This document shows positions 9,184 to 16,382 of a stretch of DNA of 18,380 nucleotides, in pieces. The position numbers and the translations under genes are program-made. This DNA comes from Candidatus Aerophobota bacterium (lineage in GTDB: Bacteria; Aerophobota; Aerophobia; Aerophobales; B3-G15). Where the stretch lies: assembly GCA_003648845.1 (NCBI GenBank), contig QMQA01000002.1, positions 1-18,380 on the forward strand, given 5' to 3'. Each line of letters begins with the position of its first letter. Positions within the stretch are counted from its first letter, which is position 1. Under the pieces are notes generated by a model. The model searched no databases. It was not told where the DNA came from and saw only the letters and a list, made by a program, of their open reading frames with translations.

Positions 9184-9612
9184 TTAAAGATTTATTGGTT
9201 CAGGATTTTGTGCCTGGTGGGGATGGTTGGCATCAGGATAAATTTTCAGTTTCTTTAACATTTTTCTTCCCAGCTTATTCTTTGGCAACATTCCCTTCAC
9301 AGCTCTTCTAATAATTTCCTCGGGTTTTCTTTCCCTTAACCTTCTCAAAGTTTCTTTTTTTAAACCCCCGGGGTATCCGGAGTGTCGATAGTAAATTTTT
9401 TCCTCTTCTTTTTTACCGGTTACCTTGATTTCTCTGGCATTTATGACCACCACAAAATCACCTGTATCAAGATGGGGGGTATAAATTGGTTTATCTTTTC
9501 CTGAGAGAATTCGGGCAATTCTGGTAGCCAGTCTCCCCAGAATCTTACCCTTAGCATCAACTAAATACCACTTTTTAGCAATCTCTTCTTTTTTCGGAAT
9601 GTACGTTTTCAT
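9184..9612 (-). CDS. rplM: Large ribosomal subunit protein uL13
   Basis: This 142-residue protein is the normal bacterial L13, an early-assembling 50S protein. It begins [20 protein letters not shown] and contains the conserved [26 protein letters not shown] and [19 protein letters not shown] segments. A TAAGGAG site lies 9 bases before the ATG. It follows tRNA-Glu by about 50 bases with no visible terminator. In most bacteria rpsI (uS9) follows directly; here the next gene is a nucleoside phosphorylase and no S9 is found in the window. Confidence 0.97.
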   Translation of the reverse strand: MKTYIPKKEEIAKKWYLVDAKGKILGRLATRIARILSGKDKPIYTPHLDTGDFVVVINAREIKVTGKKEEEKIYYRHSGYPGGLKKETLRRLRERKPEEIIRRAVKGMLPKNKLGRKMLKKLKIYPDANHPHQAQNPEPINL

Positions 9613-9663
9613 TTACTTTGACTCCTTATCTTCTTAATGGGATACTTAAAAAATAGGAAATTA

Positions 9664-9736
9664 TGGCGCCACGGGGATTCGAACCCCGGTCTGATGGCTG
9701 AGAACCACCTATCCTAGCCCCCTAGACGATGGCGCC
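9664..9736 (-). tRNA. trnE: tRNA-Glu (CUC anticodon)
   Basis: A full cloverleaf can be folded: acceptor GGCGCCA/TGGCGCC with discriminator A, anticodon stem GGTGG/CCATC (one G-U), loop TTCTCAG giving anticodon CUC (reads GAG), and T arm CGGGG-TTCGAAT-CCCCG. The 3' CCA is not encoded. It lies 12 bases after tRNA-Gln and about 50 before rplM, in the gltX transcript. Confidence 0.95.
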
Positions 9737-9748
9737 ATATATAATAAG

Positions 9749-9819
9749 CTGGGGGAGGAGGATTCGAACCTCCACTACCAGATCCAGAGTCTGGCGTCCT
9801 ACCATTAGACGATCCCCCA
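9749..9819 (-). tRNA. trnQ: tRNA-Gln (CUG anticodon)
   Basis: The cloverleaf has acceptor TGGGGGA/TCCCCCA with discriminator G, anticodon stem CCAGA/TCTGG, loop CTCTGGA giving anticodon CUG (reads CAG), and T arm GGAGG-TTCGAAT-CCTCC. The first pair is U1-A72, usual for bacterial tRNA-Gln and a known recognition feature of the GatCAB amidotransferase. CCA is not encoded. Its 5' end is one base after the gltX stop codon, so it must be cut from the gltX message by RNase P. Confidence 0.95.
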
Positions 9820-9820
9820 T

Positions 9821-11308
9821 TCAATAAACACTCTGCAGGCTCCCATTTTTATCCTGGAGCAAACTTAAAGCTCTATCAATTCTACGGATTACCTCCTCTT
9901 TCCCCAGTACCGCAGCTAACTCAAATAATCCAGGACCTCTCATTTTGCCTGTAAGGGCTACTCTTAAAGGGTGAAATACCTCGCTGGTGGAAAGCCCAAG
10001 TTGCCTGGAGAATTGACGCAGGGTTTCCTCCAGCTCCTTTTCTTTTAAAAAATCCATCTTAATTACTGCATCTTTTATCTTTTTTAGCAGAGGACAGACA
10101 TAATCTCTTTTTAACCTCTTTTCCACTGCCTCACGGTCATAAGGAAAATCTTTTTCAAAGAAAAAGTCTGCAAGTTCGATAATATCAGAAAGGACTTTTA
10201 ATCTGTCTTTTTCCAGTTCAATAATACGCAGTATTTTTTCATACTTTGAAGGAGTTATCTCCTCTCCAATCCATCCTTTCTTTCTCAGATAGGGAACAAG
10301 TAGTTCAGCAAGCTCGCTGATTTTCATTCTTCTTATATACTCTGCATTCATCCATTCCAGTTTTTGAAGATCGAAAATTGCCGGGCTTTTATTTACCCTT
10401 TCCAGAGAGAATTTTTGAATAAGTTCTTCTCTGGTGAAAAATTGCTGGCTATCTGGTGTTGACCATCCCAGGAGCGCCAGATAATTCACCACAGCCCAGG
10501 GAAGATAACCCATTTCCCTGTAATAGCTAACGGACGTTGCTCCATGTCTTTTGCTTAACTTGGAACCGTCTTTCCCCAGAATCATGGGGATATGGGCGTA
10601 AACCGGTGGCTTAAATCCGAGAGCCTTATAAATTAAAAGCTGTCTTGGAGTGTTGGAAAGATGGTCATCACCCCTTATTACATGGGTTATCTTCATCAAA
10701 GCATCATCAACTGTACAGGCAAAGTTATAAGTTGGAGTTCCATCAGATTTTAAAATAATAAAATCTCCAAAAAATTGGGTATCAAAATTCACCTCTCCTC
10801 TAAGAAGGTCCCTCACTTTCAGACTATCTTTTTGTGAAACCTTGAATCTAATGGTTGGTTTTCTACCTTCACTCTCGAATTTTTTTCTTTCTTCCTTAGA
10901 TAGATTCCGACACCGGCCATCGTAAACAGGGGGAACTCCTGATGCCTGCATTTTTTTCTTTTTAGCTTCAAGTTCTTCAGCCGAACAATAACAAAGATAA
11001 GCTTTACCTTCGGCTAAAAGAGTATCTGCATACTTTTTGTAAATAGAAAGTCTCTGAGACTGGAAATAAGGTCCGTATTCACCTCCAACCTCCGGTCCTT
11101 CATCCCAATCCAATCCTAACCATTTGAGGTTATTTATTATTGATTTAGTAAAATCCTCCTGGGAGCGCAGAATGTCGGTATCCTCAATCCGCAATATAAA
11201 TTTTCCTCCATGATGACGGGCAAAAAGCCAGTTAAAAAGAGCTGTCCTGACCCCTCCAATATGTAACTCCCCCGTAGGACTGGGAGCAAAGCGAACTCTT
11301 ATCTGCAT
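9821..11308 (-). CDS. gltX: Glutamyl-tRNA synthetase
   Basis: This 495-residue class Ib synthetase attaches glutamate to tRNA-Glu and, in lineages lacking GlnRS, also to tRNA-Gln. It has SPTGELHIGG (HIGH region, 10-19), the GKFILRIEDTD segment, RGDDHLSNTPRQ, and the second signature KLSKR (250-254). A possible zinc site is formed by Cys106, Cys108 and the YDGRC segment (129-133). The C-terminal half is the anticodon-binding helical cage of bacterial GluRS rather than the beta-barrel of GlnRS. Length is typical. The ATG follows the small basic gene by six bases, with GTGAGG as a modest ribosome-binding site. The stop codon is one base from tRNA-Gln. Whether it is discriminating cannot be decided from the motifs I can read. 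Confidence 0.96.
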   Translation of the reverse strand: MQIRVRFAPSPTGELHIGGVRTALFNWLFARHHGGKFILRIEDTDILRSQEDFTKSIINNLKWLGLDWDEGPEVGGEYGPYFQSQRLSIYKKYADTLLAEGKAYLCYCSAEELEAKKKKMQASGVPPVYDGRCRNLSKEERKKFESEGRKPTIRFKVSQKDSLKVRDLLRGEVNFDTQFFGDFIILKSDGTPTYNFACTVDDALMKITHVIRGDDHLSNTPRQLLIYKALGFKPPVYAHIPMILGKDGSKLSKRHGATSVSYYREMGYLPWAVVNYLALLGWSTPDSQQFFTREELIQKFSLERVNKSPAIFDLQKLEWMNAEYIRRMKISELAELLVPYLRKKGWIGEEITPSKYEKILRIIELEKDRLKVLSDIIELADFFFEKDFPYDREAVEKRLKRDYVCPLLKKIKDAVIKMDFLKEKELEETLRQFSRQLGLSTSEVFHPLRVALTGKMRGPGLFELAAVLGKEEVIRRIDRALSLLQDKNGSLQSVY

Positions 11309-11314
11309 TATACC

Positions 11315-11443
11315 TCACTTATTCTTGTGTCTGTTGGCTCTTCTTCTCTTTTTCCGCTTATGCTTGGCGATTTTTTTCTTTTTTCTCCTCTTGTCCGAGA
11401 TCAGTAAAAATAAACTATCTATCCCCTCCCCTACTGCTATCAT
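11315..11443 (-). CDS. 42-residue highly basic protein, AURKAIP1/COX24 (bS22/mS38-like) candidate
   Basis: This short ORF has a clean AAGGAG site five to six bases before its ATG. The first 17 residues are mixed/hydrophobic (MIAVGEGIDSLFLLISD). The remaining 25 are almost all Lys, Arg, His and Asn, including KRRKKKKIAKHKRKKRRR. That pattern (basic cluster, hydrophobic residue, K-H-K, second basic cluster) matches what I know of the AURKAIP1/COX24 domain, whose members are small-subunit ribosomal proteins in mitochondria (mS38) and some bacteria (bS22-like). Its place directly before gltX, tRNAs and rplM fits a translation role. The family assignment is from memory of the motif, not a search; a generic low-complexity basic peptide is the alternative. 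Binding to rRNA is inference. Confidence 0.7.
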   Translation of the reverse strand: MIAVGEGIDSLFLLISDKRRKKKKIAKHKRKKRRRANRHKNK

Positions 11444-11474
11444 TTTTTCTCCTTGGTTTGTCTAAAATTTTACG

Positions 11475-11509
11475 ATTATATATTTTTAAAATTTAGGAGG
11501 GTTTGTCAA
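11475..11509 (-). promoter_or_regulatory. Putative promoter for the small basic gene-gltX-tRNA unit
   Basis: The 90-base gap holds a perfect TATAAT (11475-11480) about 30 bases before the small basic gene's start codon, and a perfect TTGACA (11504-11509). The two are 23 bases apart, too far for a standard sigma70 pair, so the -35 may not be used or the AT-rich spacer may act as an UP-like element. An imperfect inverted repeat (11462-11496) brackets the -10. No terminator for the upstream TPR gene was found. Confidence 0.4.
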
Positions 11510-11533
11510 CCTTTTTCCTCAGTTTTCCGAATT

Positions 11534-12205
11534 TCAGGAAGCTGGAGCTTTTTGACCGAAATACTGAAGTTTTACCTCGGCTATTTTTGCCTGGTAAGAA
11601 AGAGGATATCTGGAAATCAAGTTCCTGTACATTTTAATGGCTCCCTCTTTATCACCGGTAAGTTCCCTGCATCTTGCTTCTCCCAGAAGAGCCTCAGGAG
11701 CAACAGGGTTTTGAGCGTACTTTTCCTTAATAATCTCATATATCTTAATAGCTTGTTTGTATTTTTCCATCTCCTCGTAAATAAGAGCCATTTTTAACCT
11801 TGCCCAGGGAGAAAAGTAGCTACGAGGATATTTTTTTTGAAATTCCTCAAGGGTCTTTATACTTTTCTCATAATTGCCCAATCTGTAAAGGCAATCGGCA
11901 AGATAGAAAAAGATCTCCTCCCTGTTGCCAAACCACAGTTTCTGAGCAATAACCTTCTCAAAAAGTGTGGCTGCTTTACCAAGGCTTTCGACTTTTTCCT
12001 CATTTTGCTCTTGTTCAGCCTGCAAATATAAATCCTGAGCAAGCAAATATTTTTCATAAGTTAATCTGTTCACATAATTTAAATAAATAAATAAACCTGC
12101 AACCAGAACTGCAACAGCTATACTGAAGATAAGAGATAATTTTAAAATTCTTTTTTTTCGGACAGATAAAAGATCCATAATTTTATTTTTCGAAAGTTTT
12201 CCCAT
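11534..12205 (-). CDS. Membrane-anchored tetratricopeptide repeat protein
   Basis: This 223-residue protein has a basic cytoplasmic N-terminus (SVRKKRILK), one transmembrane helix at about 21-44, and an extracytoplasmic domain with at least three TPR-like helix pairs at roughly 96-127, 130-163 and 168-200. The repeats have the usual signs (LADCLYRLGNYEKSI, ALIYEEMEKYKQAI, LGEARCRELTGDKEGAI). This is the architecture of YfgM- or CpoB-like periplasmic scaffold proteins, but there is no specific match to a named one. The ATG directly follows the UPF0280 stop, with AAGAGG seven bases upstream, so it is the last gene of the MFS-to-TPR unit. Its partner is unknown. Confidence 0.75.
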   Translation of the reverse strand: MGKLSKNKIMDLLSVRKKRILKLSLIFSIAVAVLVAGLFIYLNYVNRLTYEKYLLAQDLYLQAEQEQNEEKVESLGKAATLFEKVIAQKLWFGNREEIFFYLADCLYRLGNYEKSIKTLEEFQKKYPRSYFSPWARLKMALIYEEMEKYKQAIKIYEIIKEKYAQNPVAPEALLGEARCRELTGDKEGAIKMYRNLISRYPLSYQAKIAEVKLQYFGQKAPAS

Positions 12206-12928
12206 TTAACAGCCTCTTACTATATTAAGATCTCCCCAGGCTCCCAATTTTTTGTTTTTAATTATCAATCCTCCTTTTATTCCTGAGATGCTTTTTAGAA
12301 GCCTTATCCCTTTTTTAATATCTTTCTCCTCCTTTATAAGGTTTCCTACCGCCGTAGCTGTTGCATCAGCCAAAGGAGTGGAGGTTGAGATTACCACTAC
12401 TGCATCAGCCTTGCCAAGGCTTACGGAATGCCCGAAGCTGCCTGCTGAACAGCATATACCAAGAGGAGTCTCCTCCGGTTCTATCTGCAGGGCGATTTTT
12501 CCACTAAGAGGGGAGGCTCCGGCGTATATTCCTACTCTTCTTGGTTTTGTTACCTTCATAAAAATATCTCCTCCATTTTCAACAATTACCTGCTTGCAGC
12601 GGTTAAGTAAATCTCTTCCTACAAACTCAGCTATAGCTCCTGCTACAGCTGCCATAGGGCCTACTCCTGCTTTTTGAGAGGCCTCAACCATACATCTTAC
12701 AATAGCAGGCATCTTCTCCTCAAAAGGCAAAGGCTTAAAACTTTCCCTGAACAGGGGATTATAATAGATATATCTTTCAATATCCTCGCGATATTTTAAT
12801 AAAGCTTCTTCAGTTTCTCGAACTAATTTCCTCTCACATAAAACAAACAAATCACTTTCTTTAATCTGCACTTTGAAGGAGGCCAGATCTTTAGGTCTTA
12901 TTAGATTTCTATAAATATGGTCCTCCAA
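12206..12928 (-). CDS. UPF0280 family protein (ApbE-like fold)
   Basis: This protein of about 240 residues belongs to the uncharacterised UPF0280 family, distantly related to the FMN transferase ApbE. The diagnostic core is GPMAAVAGAIAEFVG followed by VENGGDIFM, which in ApbE-type folds lines the flavin/nucleotide site; a second Gly/Ser-rich segment (CCSAGSFGHSVSLGKADAVVV) follows. I chose the TTG at 12926-12928 because AAGGAGG lies exactly five bases upstream and the family usually starts close to YRN; an in-frame TTG at 12956-12958 would add ten residues but has no good ribosome-binding site. It lies 51 bases after V-ATPase subunit F. Function is unknown; a flavin-linked or metal-dependent role is inference from the fold. 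Confidence 0.8.
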   Translation of the reverse strand: MEDHIYRNLIRPKDLASFKVQIKESDLFVLCERKLVRETEEALLKYREDIERYIYYNPLFRESFKPLPFEEKMPAIVRCMVEASQKAGVGPMAAVAGAIAEFVGRDLLNRCKQVIVENGGDIFMKVTKPRRVGIYAGASPLSGKIALQIEPEETPLGICCSAGSFGHSVSLGKADAVVVISTSTPLADATATAVGNLIKEEKDIKKGIRLLKSISGIKGGLIIKNKKLGAWGDLNIVRGC

Positions 12929-12933
12929 CTTCT

Positions 12934-12940
12934 CCTCCTT
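12934..12940 (-). promoter_or_regulatory. Shine-Dalgarno that sets a TTG start for UPF0280
   Basis: AAGGAGG is followed by five bases and then TTG (12926-12928). Spacing and strength favour this start over the upstream in-frame TTG. Confidence 0.65.
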
Positions 12941-12979
12941 ACCAGAAGATACACTCAAGATGCACTGGTAGCTAATGTT

Positions 12980-13300
12980 TCACTCCGGAAGTTCTATACC
13001 CACTGCCCTTTTTACCATCTGCTGGAGTCTTTCTTCAGCAGCTCCCCTTTCCACTTTTACTATCTCAGGAATTATGGTGACAATGGGCAAAGCTTTTGTT
13101 TCGCTAATCTGCGATATAATATCCATACAGCCCCTGGCCATTGATTCCACAATGAAAATTATTCCATATTCGTCTTTCTCTATAGCCTCAAGAAGCATTT
13201 TTCTTCCCTCTTCAGGTTTTTCAACATGCTTTGCCTCACAGCCACTTGCTCTAAAAGGAAGAGATATATCCTTATCTCCAATTACCAGTATTTTTAACAA
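12980..13300 (-). CDS. atpF: V/A-type ATPase subunit F
   Basis: This small central-stalk subunit of the V/A-type rotary ATPase, about 106 residues, matches the family in its N-terminal LKILVIGDKD, the central EYGIIFIVE strand, and the C-terminal ERGAAEERLQQMVKRAVGIEL helix. I place the start at the TTG (13298-13300), since AAGGAGG sits five bases upstream and homologues begin at the KI-VIGD strand. An ATG seven codons upstream (13319-13321) has only a weak AAGG site. It follows subunit C by a short gap. In known operons F is followed by A, B and D; here the next gene is UPF0280, so the catalytic genes must be elsewhere or absent. Confidence 0.85.
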   Translation of the reverse strand: MLKILVIGDKDISLPFRASGCEAKHVEKPEEGRKMLLEAIEKDEYGIIFIVESMARGCMDIISQISETKALPIVTIIPEIVKVERGAAEERLQQMVKRAVGIELPE

Positions 13301-13305
13301 TTTCC

Positions 13306-13312
13306 CCTCCTT
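13306..13312 (-). promoter_or_regulatory. Shine-Dalgarno that sets a TTG start for V-ATPase subunit F
   Basis: AAGGAGG lies five bases before TTG (13298-13300), inside the codons that an ATG start at 13321 would translate. The same AAGGAGG-N5-TTG layout recurs at the next gene. Confidence 0.6.
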
Positions 13313-13343
13313 CGCTCTCATTTAACCTTATAACTCATTTTGT

Positions 13344-14357
13344 CTACCAAGAAGAAATTCCTGCCTTCTTCGCCCTCAATATGAATCTCAAATCTCTTAT
13401 CTCTTTCTTTTTAAGTAATATATAATTAACCAGAGGTTCTCTTCCAAAAGTTATATAAAAACCTTTATGGGTGAAGGCGAGAACTATTTCCTCCAGTGAT
13501 TTATCCAGAGAAAATAAACTGCGACTCTGTTTCCACTCCTCTAAAGCCTTCTGAAAGACTGGAACATATTCGGTTCTCTTTATTGCACCCACCAGAGAAT
13601 CAAGAGGTTCTCCAGCAAGTTGAATCATAATTTCTTTTTCTATATTCCCTCCATCGATTATAAAATCCTCAAGGAGTTTTTTCTCATCTTCTCTTTTCCA
13701 CAATTTTACCCTTAAAAAATTCTTAATATTTAAACTATCTATAATCTTTTTACCCAGCTCTATCAAAAAATCATCTTTGTATTTTTCAAGTTCCAAAGAA
13801 AATTTTTGAAAATAGACCTTATCAAGAAAAACATCTATCTCTTTTGCTGATATTCCTTTCTCTATTGTATCCATAATCTGATTAATTATATCTTTAAAAA
13901 AAGAGGGAAGAGAGAAAAAATCTCCTTTTGTTATAGCCCTACTTAAAATATCCGGATTTAAAGTACCTGATGTTGAAAGATGTTCCACTTTATCTATTTC
14001 CTCGGGAACTTTTTTCTGGAGATGGAGTTTAAAAAGAACCTTCATATTGTGAAAATCTTGCTCTAACCAAAATAGCTTAACCAGGTCAGGCTCCGGAACA
14101 AAGCTTATCAGCTCAAGATAAGTCTTTTTCCATTCCTCCTCAAGGCCCTTCTCAAAATCCTCAGGATGAGTGCATACTTTCATTGATTCTGAATAAGGAT
14201 AAAAACGATGAAGGTTCTGGAAACTCTCCCTGAGGTCTTTTGTTTCTTTGATTCGAGCAAAATCTGCACTTTTAAGTAAATACTTTTCAAGCCCTCTTAT
14301 CCTGCCAGTGGTATAAACATAGCGATTATCCTTGGTGGTAATCTGCAGATAATCCAT
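13344..14357 (-). CDS. atpC: V/A-type ATPase subunit C (AC39/d-like)
   Basis: This 337-residue, mostly helical protein resembles the C subunit (yeast d) that links the central stalk to the membrane rotor of V/A-type ATPases. Recognisable parts are the N-terminal YVYTTGRIRGLEKYLLKS, the LVKLFWLEQDFHNMKVLFKL segment and the C-terminal PLVNYILLKKKEIRDLRFIL, which is typical of the AC39 family. Length matches bacterial and archaeal C subunits. The ATG lies inside the end of the glycosyltransferase gene (32-base overlap) and has a good AAGGAG seven bases upstream, so the overlap looks real. Only subunits C and F are encoded here; E, A, B, D, I and K are not. Confidence 0.85.
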   Translation of the reverse strand: MDYLQITTKDNRYVYTTGRIRGLEKYLLKSADFARIKETKDLRESFQNLHRFYPYSESMKVCTHPEDFEKGLEEEWKKTYLELISFVPEPDLVKLFWLEQDFHNMKVLFKLHLQKKVPEEIDKVEHLSTSGTLNPDILSRAITKGDFFSLPSFFKDIINQIMDTIEKGISAKEIDVFLDKVYFQKFSLELEKYKDDFLIELGKKIIDSLNIKNFLRVKLWKREDEKKLLEDFIIDGGNIEKEIMIQLAGEPLDSLVGAIKRTEYVPVFQKALEEWKQSRSLFSLDKSLEEIVLAFTHKGFYITFGREPLVNYILLKKKEIRDLRFILRAKKAGISSW

Positions 14358-15486
14358 TCCATCTCTCCTTATTTTTTATCATACCAACAATTTTACGAGC
14401 AATTTCACGTGAAGAACCGCTCCGTGCTACATCTTTTATCTTTTTCTCCCAGAGAGTCTTATCAAAATCATTGTTAATGAATTTGCGAACAACCGAAATT
14501 AAATCCTTGGTCCTATTTAGGCTAAAAGCCAGGCCTTTTTCTAAGAGAAATTTCCTGTTTCCTCTTTCCTGCCCCGCAATTGAGTCCACAACTACCATGG
14601 GGAGAGCTTTGCTCAATGCTTCGGCCGTAGTTAAACCTCCTGGCTTACTGATAAGAAGGTCCGAGATTTCCATCAACTCATCTATTTCTCTTACATAACC
14701 ATAAACTTTAAAAGGAAAACTTAACCTCGAACTTAACCTGCGAAGCTCTCTTTTTAATTTTCTATTTGTTCCTGCAACTACTATAACTTGCAGGGGAAGA
14801 GAACTTTTATCCAGCGCAACAACAATGTCCTTAATATCCCCCAGTCCCCGTGCTCCTCCCATAATTAAAATAGTGAAAAGACTGTCTTTCATCTGCCATT
14901 TTTCTCTCAGGCAATTTTTATCTTTGTGTTGACAAAACTGAGGGGAGATGGGGATGCCACTTACCTGCAGTTTATCATGGGAAATTTTTTTTCTCAAACA
15001 TTCGAGCTTTGAATCATCCTGTGGCAAAAAATACATATCTACATTTTTGTAAAACCAGTAAGGATTCAGGTAAAAATCAGTAGGAACAGCCACCAACAGA
15101 TAGTTCATCTTTTTGTCATACTTGATAGTAGAGCATATGGCACATGATAAAGAATGTGTGCATATAACCACTTGAGGATCAAAAGGCTTTATAACTTCTC
15201 TATACAATCTATGGTAGTTCATCCTGTAAAGCACACTTCTCACAAAATAGGTTAACCAGTAAACTTCTTCACTATCCCAGATAATGTTCCATAACCAGGG
15301 AGTAACTTTAATGAGGGCATAGTATAAACTGTCCAGACTGCAGGTTATAAAAGGATTTCCATGGCGAAATAGATTTTCTTCTCTAACAGTTACCCAGGGA
15401 TAGCTCTCTTGAAAAGCTTGTTTAATTGCTTTTGCCGCCTGTCTGTGACCCGAAACATCGGAGATATAAACAATAAGAACTTTCAT
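14326..15486 (-). CDS. MGDG synthase/UgtP-type glycosyltransferase (GT28)
   Basis: This 386-residue enzyme has the two-domain GT-B layout of monogalactosyl- and diglucosyl-diacylglycerol synthases. The acceptor domain starts MKVLIVYISDVSGHRQAA (SGH near 12-14). TDFYLNPYWFY (136-146) and GIPISPQF (177-184) follow, then the donor domain with MGGARGLGDI (209-218) and the nucleotide-sugar motif SKPGGLTTAEAL (280-291). It most likely transfers a hexose from a UDP-sugar to diacylglycerol at the inner membrane face. Donor sugar and number of transfers cannot be told; a MurG-like or other lipid acceptor is possible. It lies 16 bases after an acyltransferase gene and overlaps the V-ATPase C gene, suggesting a membrane-lipid operon. 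Confidence 0.8.
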   Translation of the reverse strand: MKVLIVYISDVSGHRQAAKAIKQAFQESYPWVTVREENLFRHGNPFITCSLDSLYYALIKVTPWLWNIIWDSEEVYWLTYFVRSVLYRMNYHRLYREVIKPFDPQVVICTHSLSCAICSTIKYDKKMNYLLVAVPTDFYLNPYWFYKNVDMYFLPQDDSKLECLRKKISHDKLQVSGIPISPQFCQHKDKNCLREKWQMKDSLFTILIMGGARGLGDIKDIVVALDKSSLPLQVIVVAGTNRKLKRELRRLSSRLSFPFKVYGYVREIDELMEISDLLISKPGGLTTAEALSKALPMVVVDSIAGQERGNRKFLLEKGLAFSLNRTKDLISVVRKFINNDFDKTLWEKKIKDVARSGSSREIARKIVGMIKNKERWNGLSADYHQG

Positions 15487-15502
15487 TTTAGTCTTCTTAA
15501 TC

Positions 15503-16381
15503 TCACTTTCCTTCGCAAGATGTGGTGGAGTAAACCCTTTTTTCTTTAAATAAAAACCACTGATGAGGATAAAATCTAAGATAATCTTCCATAATTTGAA
15601 TAAACCTCTGAGCAGCCATCTGGATACTTTTCTCAGTCTGCGTATTGGAGCTCAATTTGATAGGAGGCTCCACTACTCCCTTTTGTTTACCTGTTTTTTT
15701 ATCTTTTACCATGAAAGCGGGGCAAATTGCAGCTCCCGCTCTGTAAGCTATCTTAAAAGGACCGGAGGCAACAGCTACTTTTTTCCCAAATAGATTAACC
15801 TTAACCCCCTCGTCTGCTTCATCAACCAGGGTAGCCACTACTGCATTACCTCGCAGCAGCTTTACCGCCTTTCTTAAATGAGTAACAGGAATAATCTTTA
15901 TATTGCCTTTTTCCCGAAGACTGCAAAACAATCTATTAGTGTGGGGGTTAATATGAGGTCTCACTAAAAAGTACACATTGTAACCGCATAATGCCAGTGA
16001 TATTCCCCCCCATTCCCAGTTTCCAAAATGAGCAGATAAAAGCAACACACCCTTACCTCTCTTTAAAGCAGCATCAAGGTTTTCAATCCCTACAGGCATC
16101 ACTTTTCTAAAAAATCTACTTTTATCCATCCTTGCCAGCCACAAAAATTCCCTTACATAACTGGCAAAATTGCGAAAGACTTCCCGTGTCATTTTTGTCT
16201 TATTATTGCAGTTGGTAATTAAATCTAAGTTATGCAAAACTGCTTCTTTGTATAATTTACATTTTCCAAAAGGAAAAGCAAATAGTAAATCAGCTATTCT
16301 TCTGGCTATCCAGTAAGCCAGTGAGGATGGTAGATAACAAGAAAGTATCTGTCCTGCTTTATACAAAATAAAAACCCACAA
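15503..16381 (-). CDS. LpxL/HtrB-family lysophospholipid acyltransferase
   Basis: This 292-residue membrane acyltransferase has an N-terminal hydrophobic helix and the catalytic motif SAHFGNWEWGG (His118, Glu123; HX4E), followed by the family segments RPHINPHTNRLF, ATLVDEADEGVKVNLFG and GPFKIAYRAGAAICPAF. It probably acylates a lipid A precursor or, given the neighbouring glycosyltransferase, a glycolipid. The start is TTG, one base after the MFS stop; no other in-frame start exists upstream because of a TAG, and the first internal ATG is at residue 64. No clear Shine-Dalgarno is seen, so coupling to the MFS gene is likely. No lpx genes are present to confirm a lipid A role; PatA-like mannoside acyltransferases have the same fold. 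Confidence 0.82.
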   Translation of the reverse strand: MWVFILYKAGQILSCYLPSSLAYWIARRIADLLFAFPFGKCKLYKEAVLHNLDLITNCNNKTKMTREVFRNFASYVREFLWLARMDKSRFFRKVMPVGIENLDAALKRGKGVLLLSAHFGNWEWGGISLALCGYNVYFLVRPHINPHTNRLFCSLREKGNIKIIPVTHLRKAVKLLRGNAVVATLVDEADEGVKVNLFGKKVAVASGPFKIAYRAGAAICPAFMVKDKKTGKQKGVVEPPIKLSSNTQTEKSIQMAAQRFIQIMEDYLRFYPHQWFLFKEKRVYSTTSCEGK

Positions 16382-16382
16382 T

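Noticed and set aside
12252..12677. 141-codon open frame on the plus strand
   Set aside because: Antisense shadow of the UPF0280 gene, whose family core is clear on the other strand.
14326..14357. Frameshift or fusion between the glycosyltransferase and V-ATPase C
   Set aside because: Both proteins have family-typical ends and the second gene has its own AAGGAG site, so a true gene overlap is more likely.
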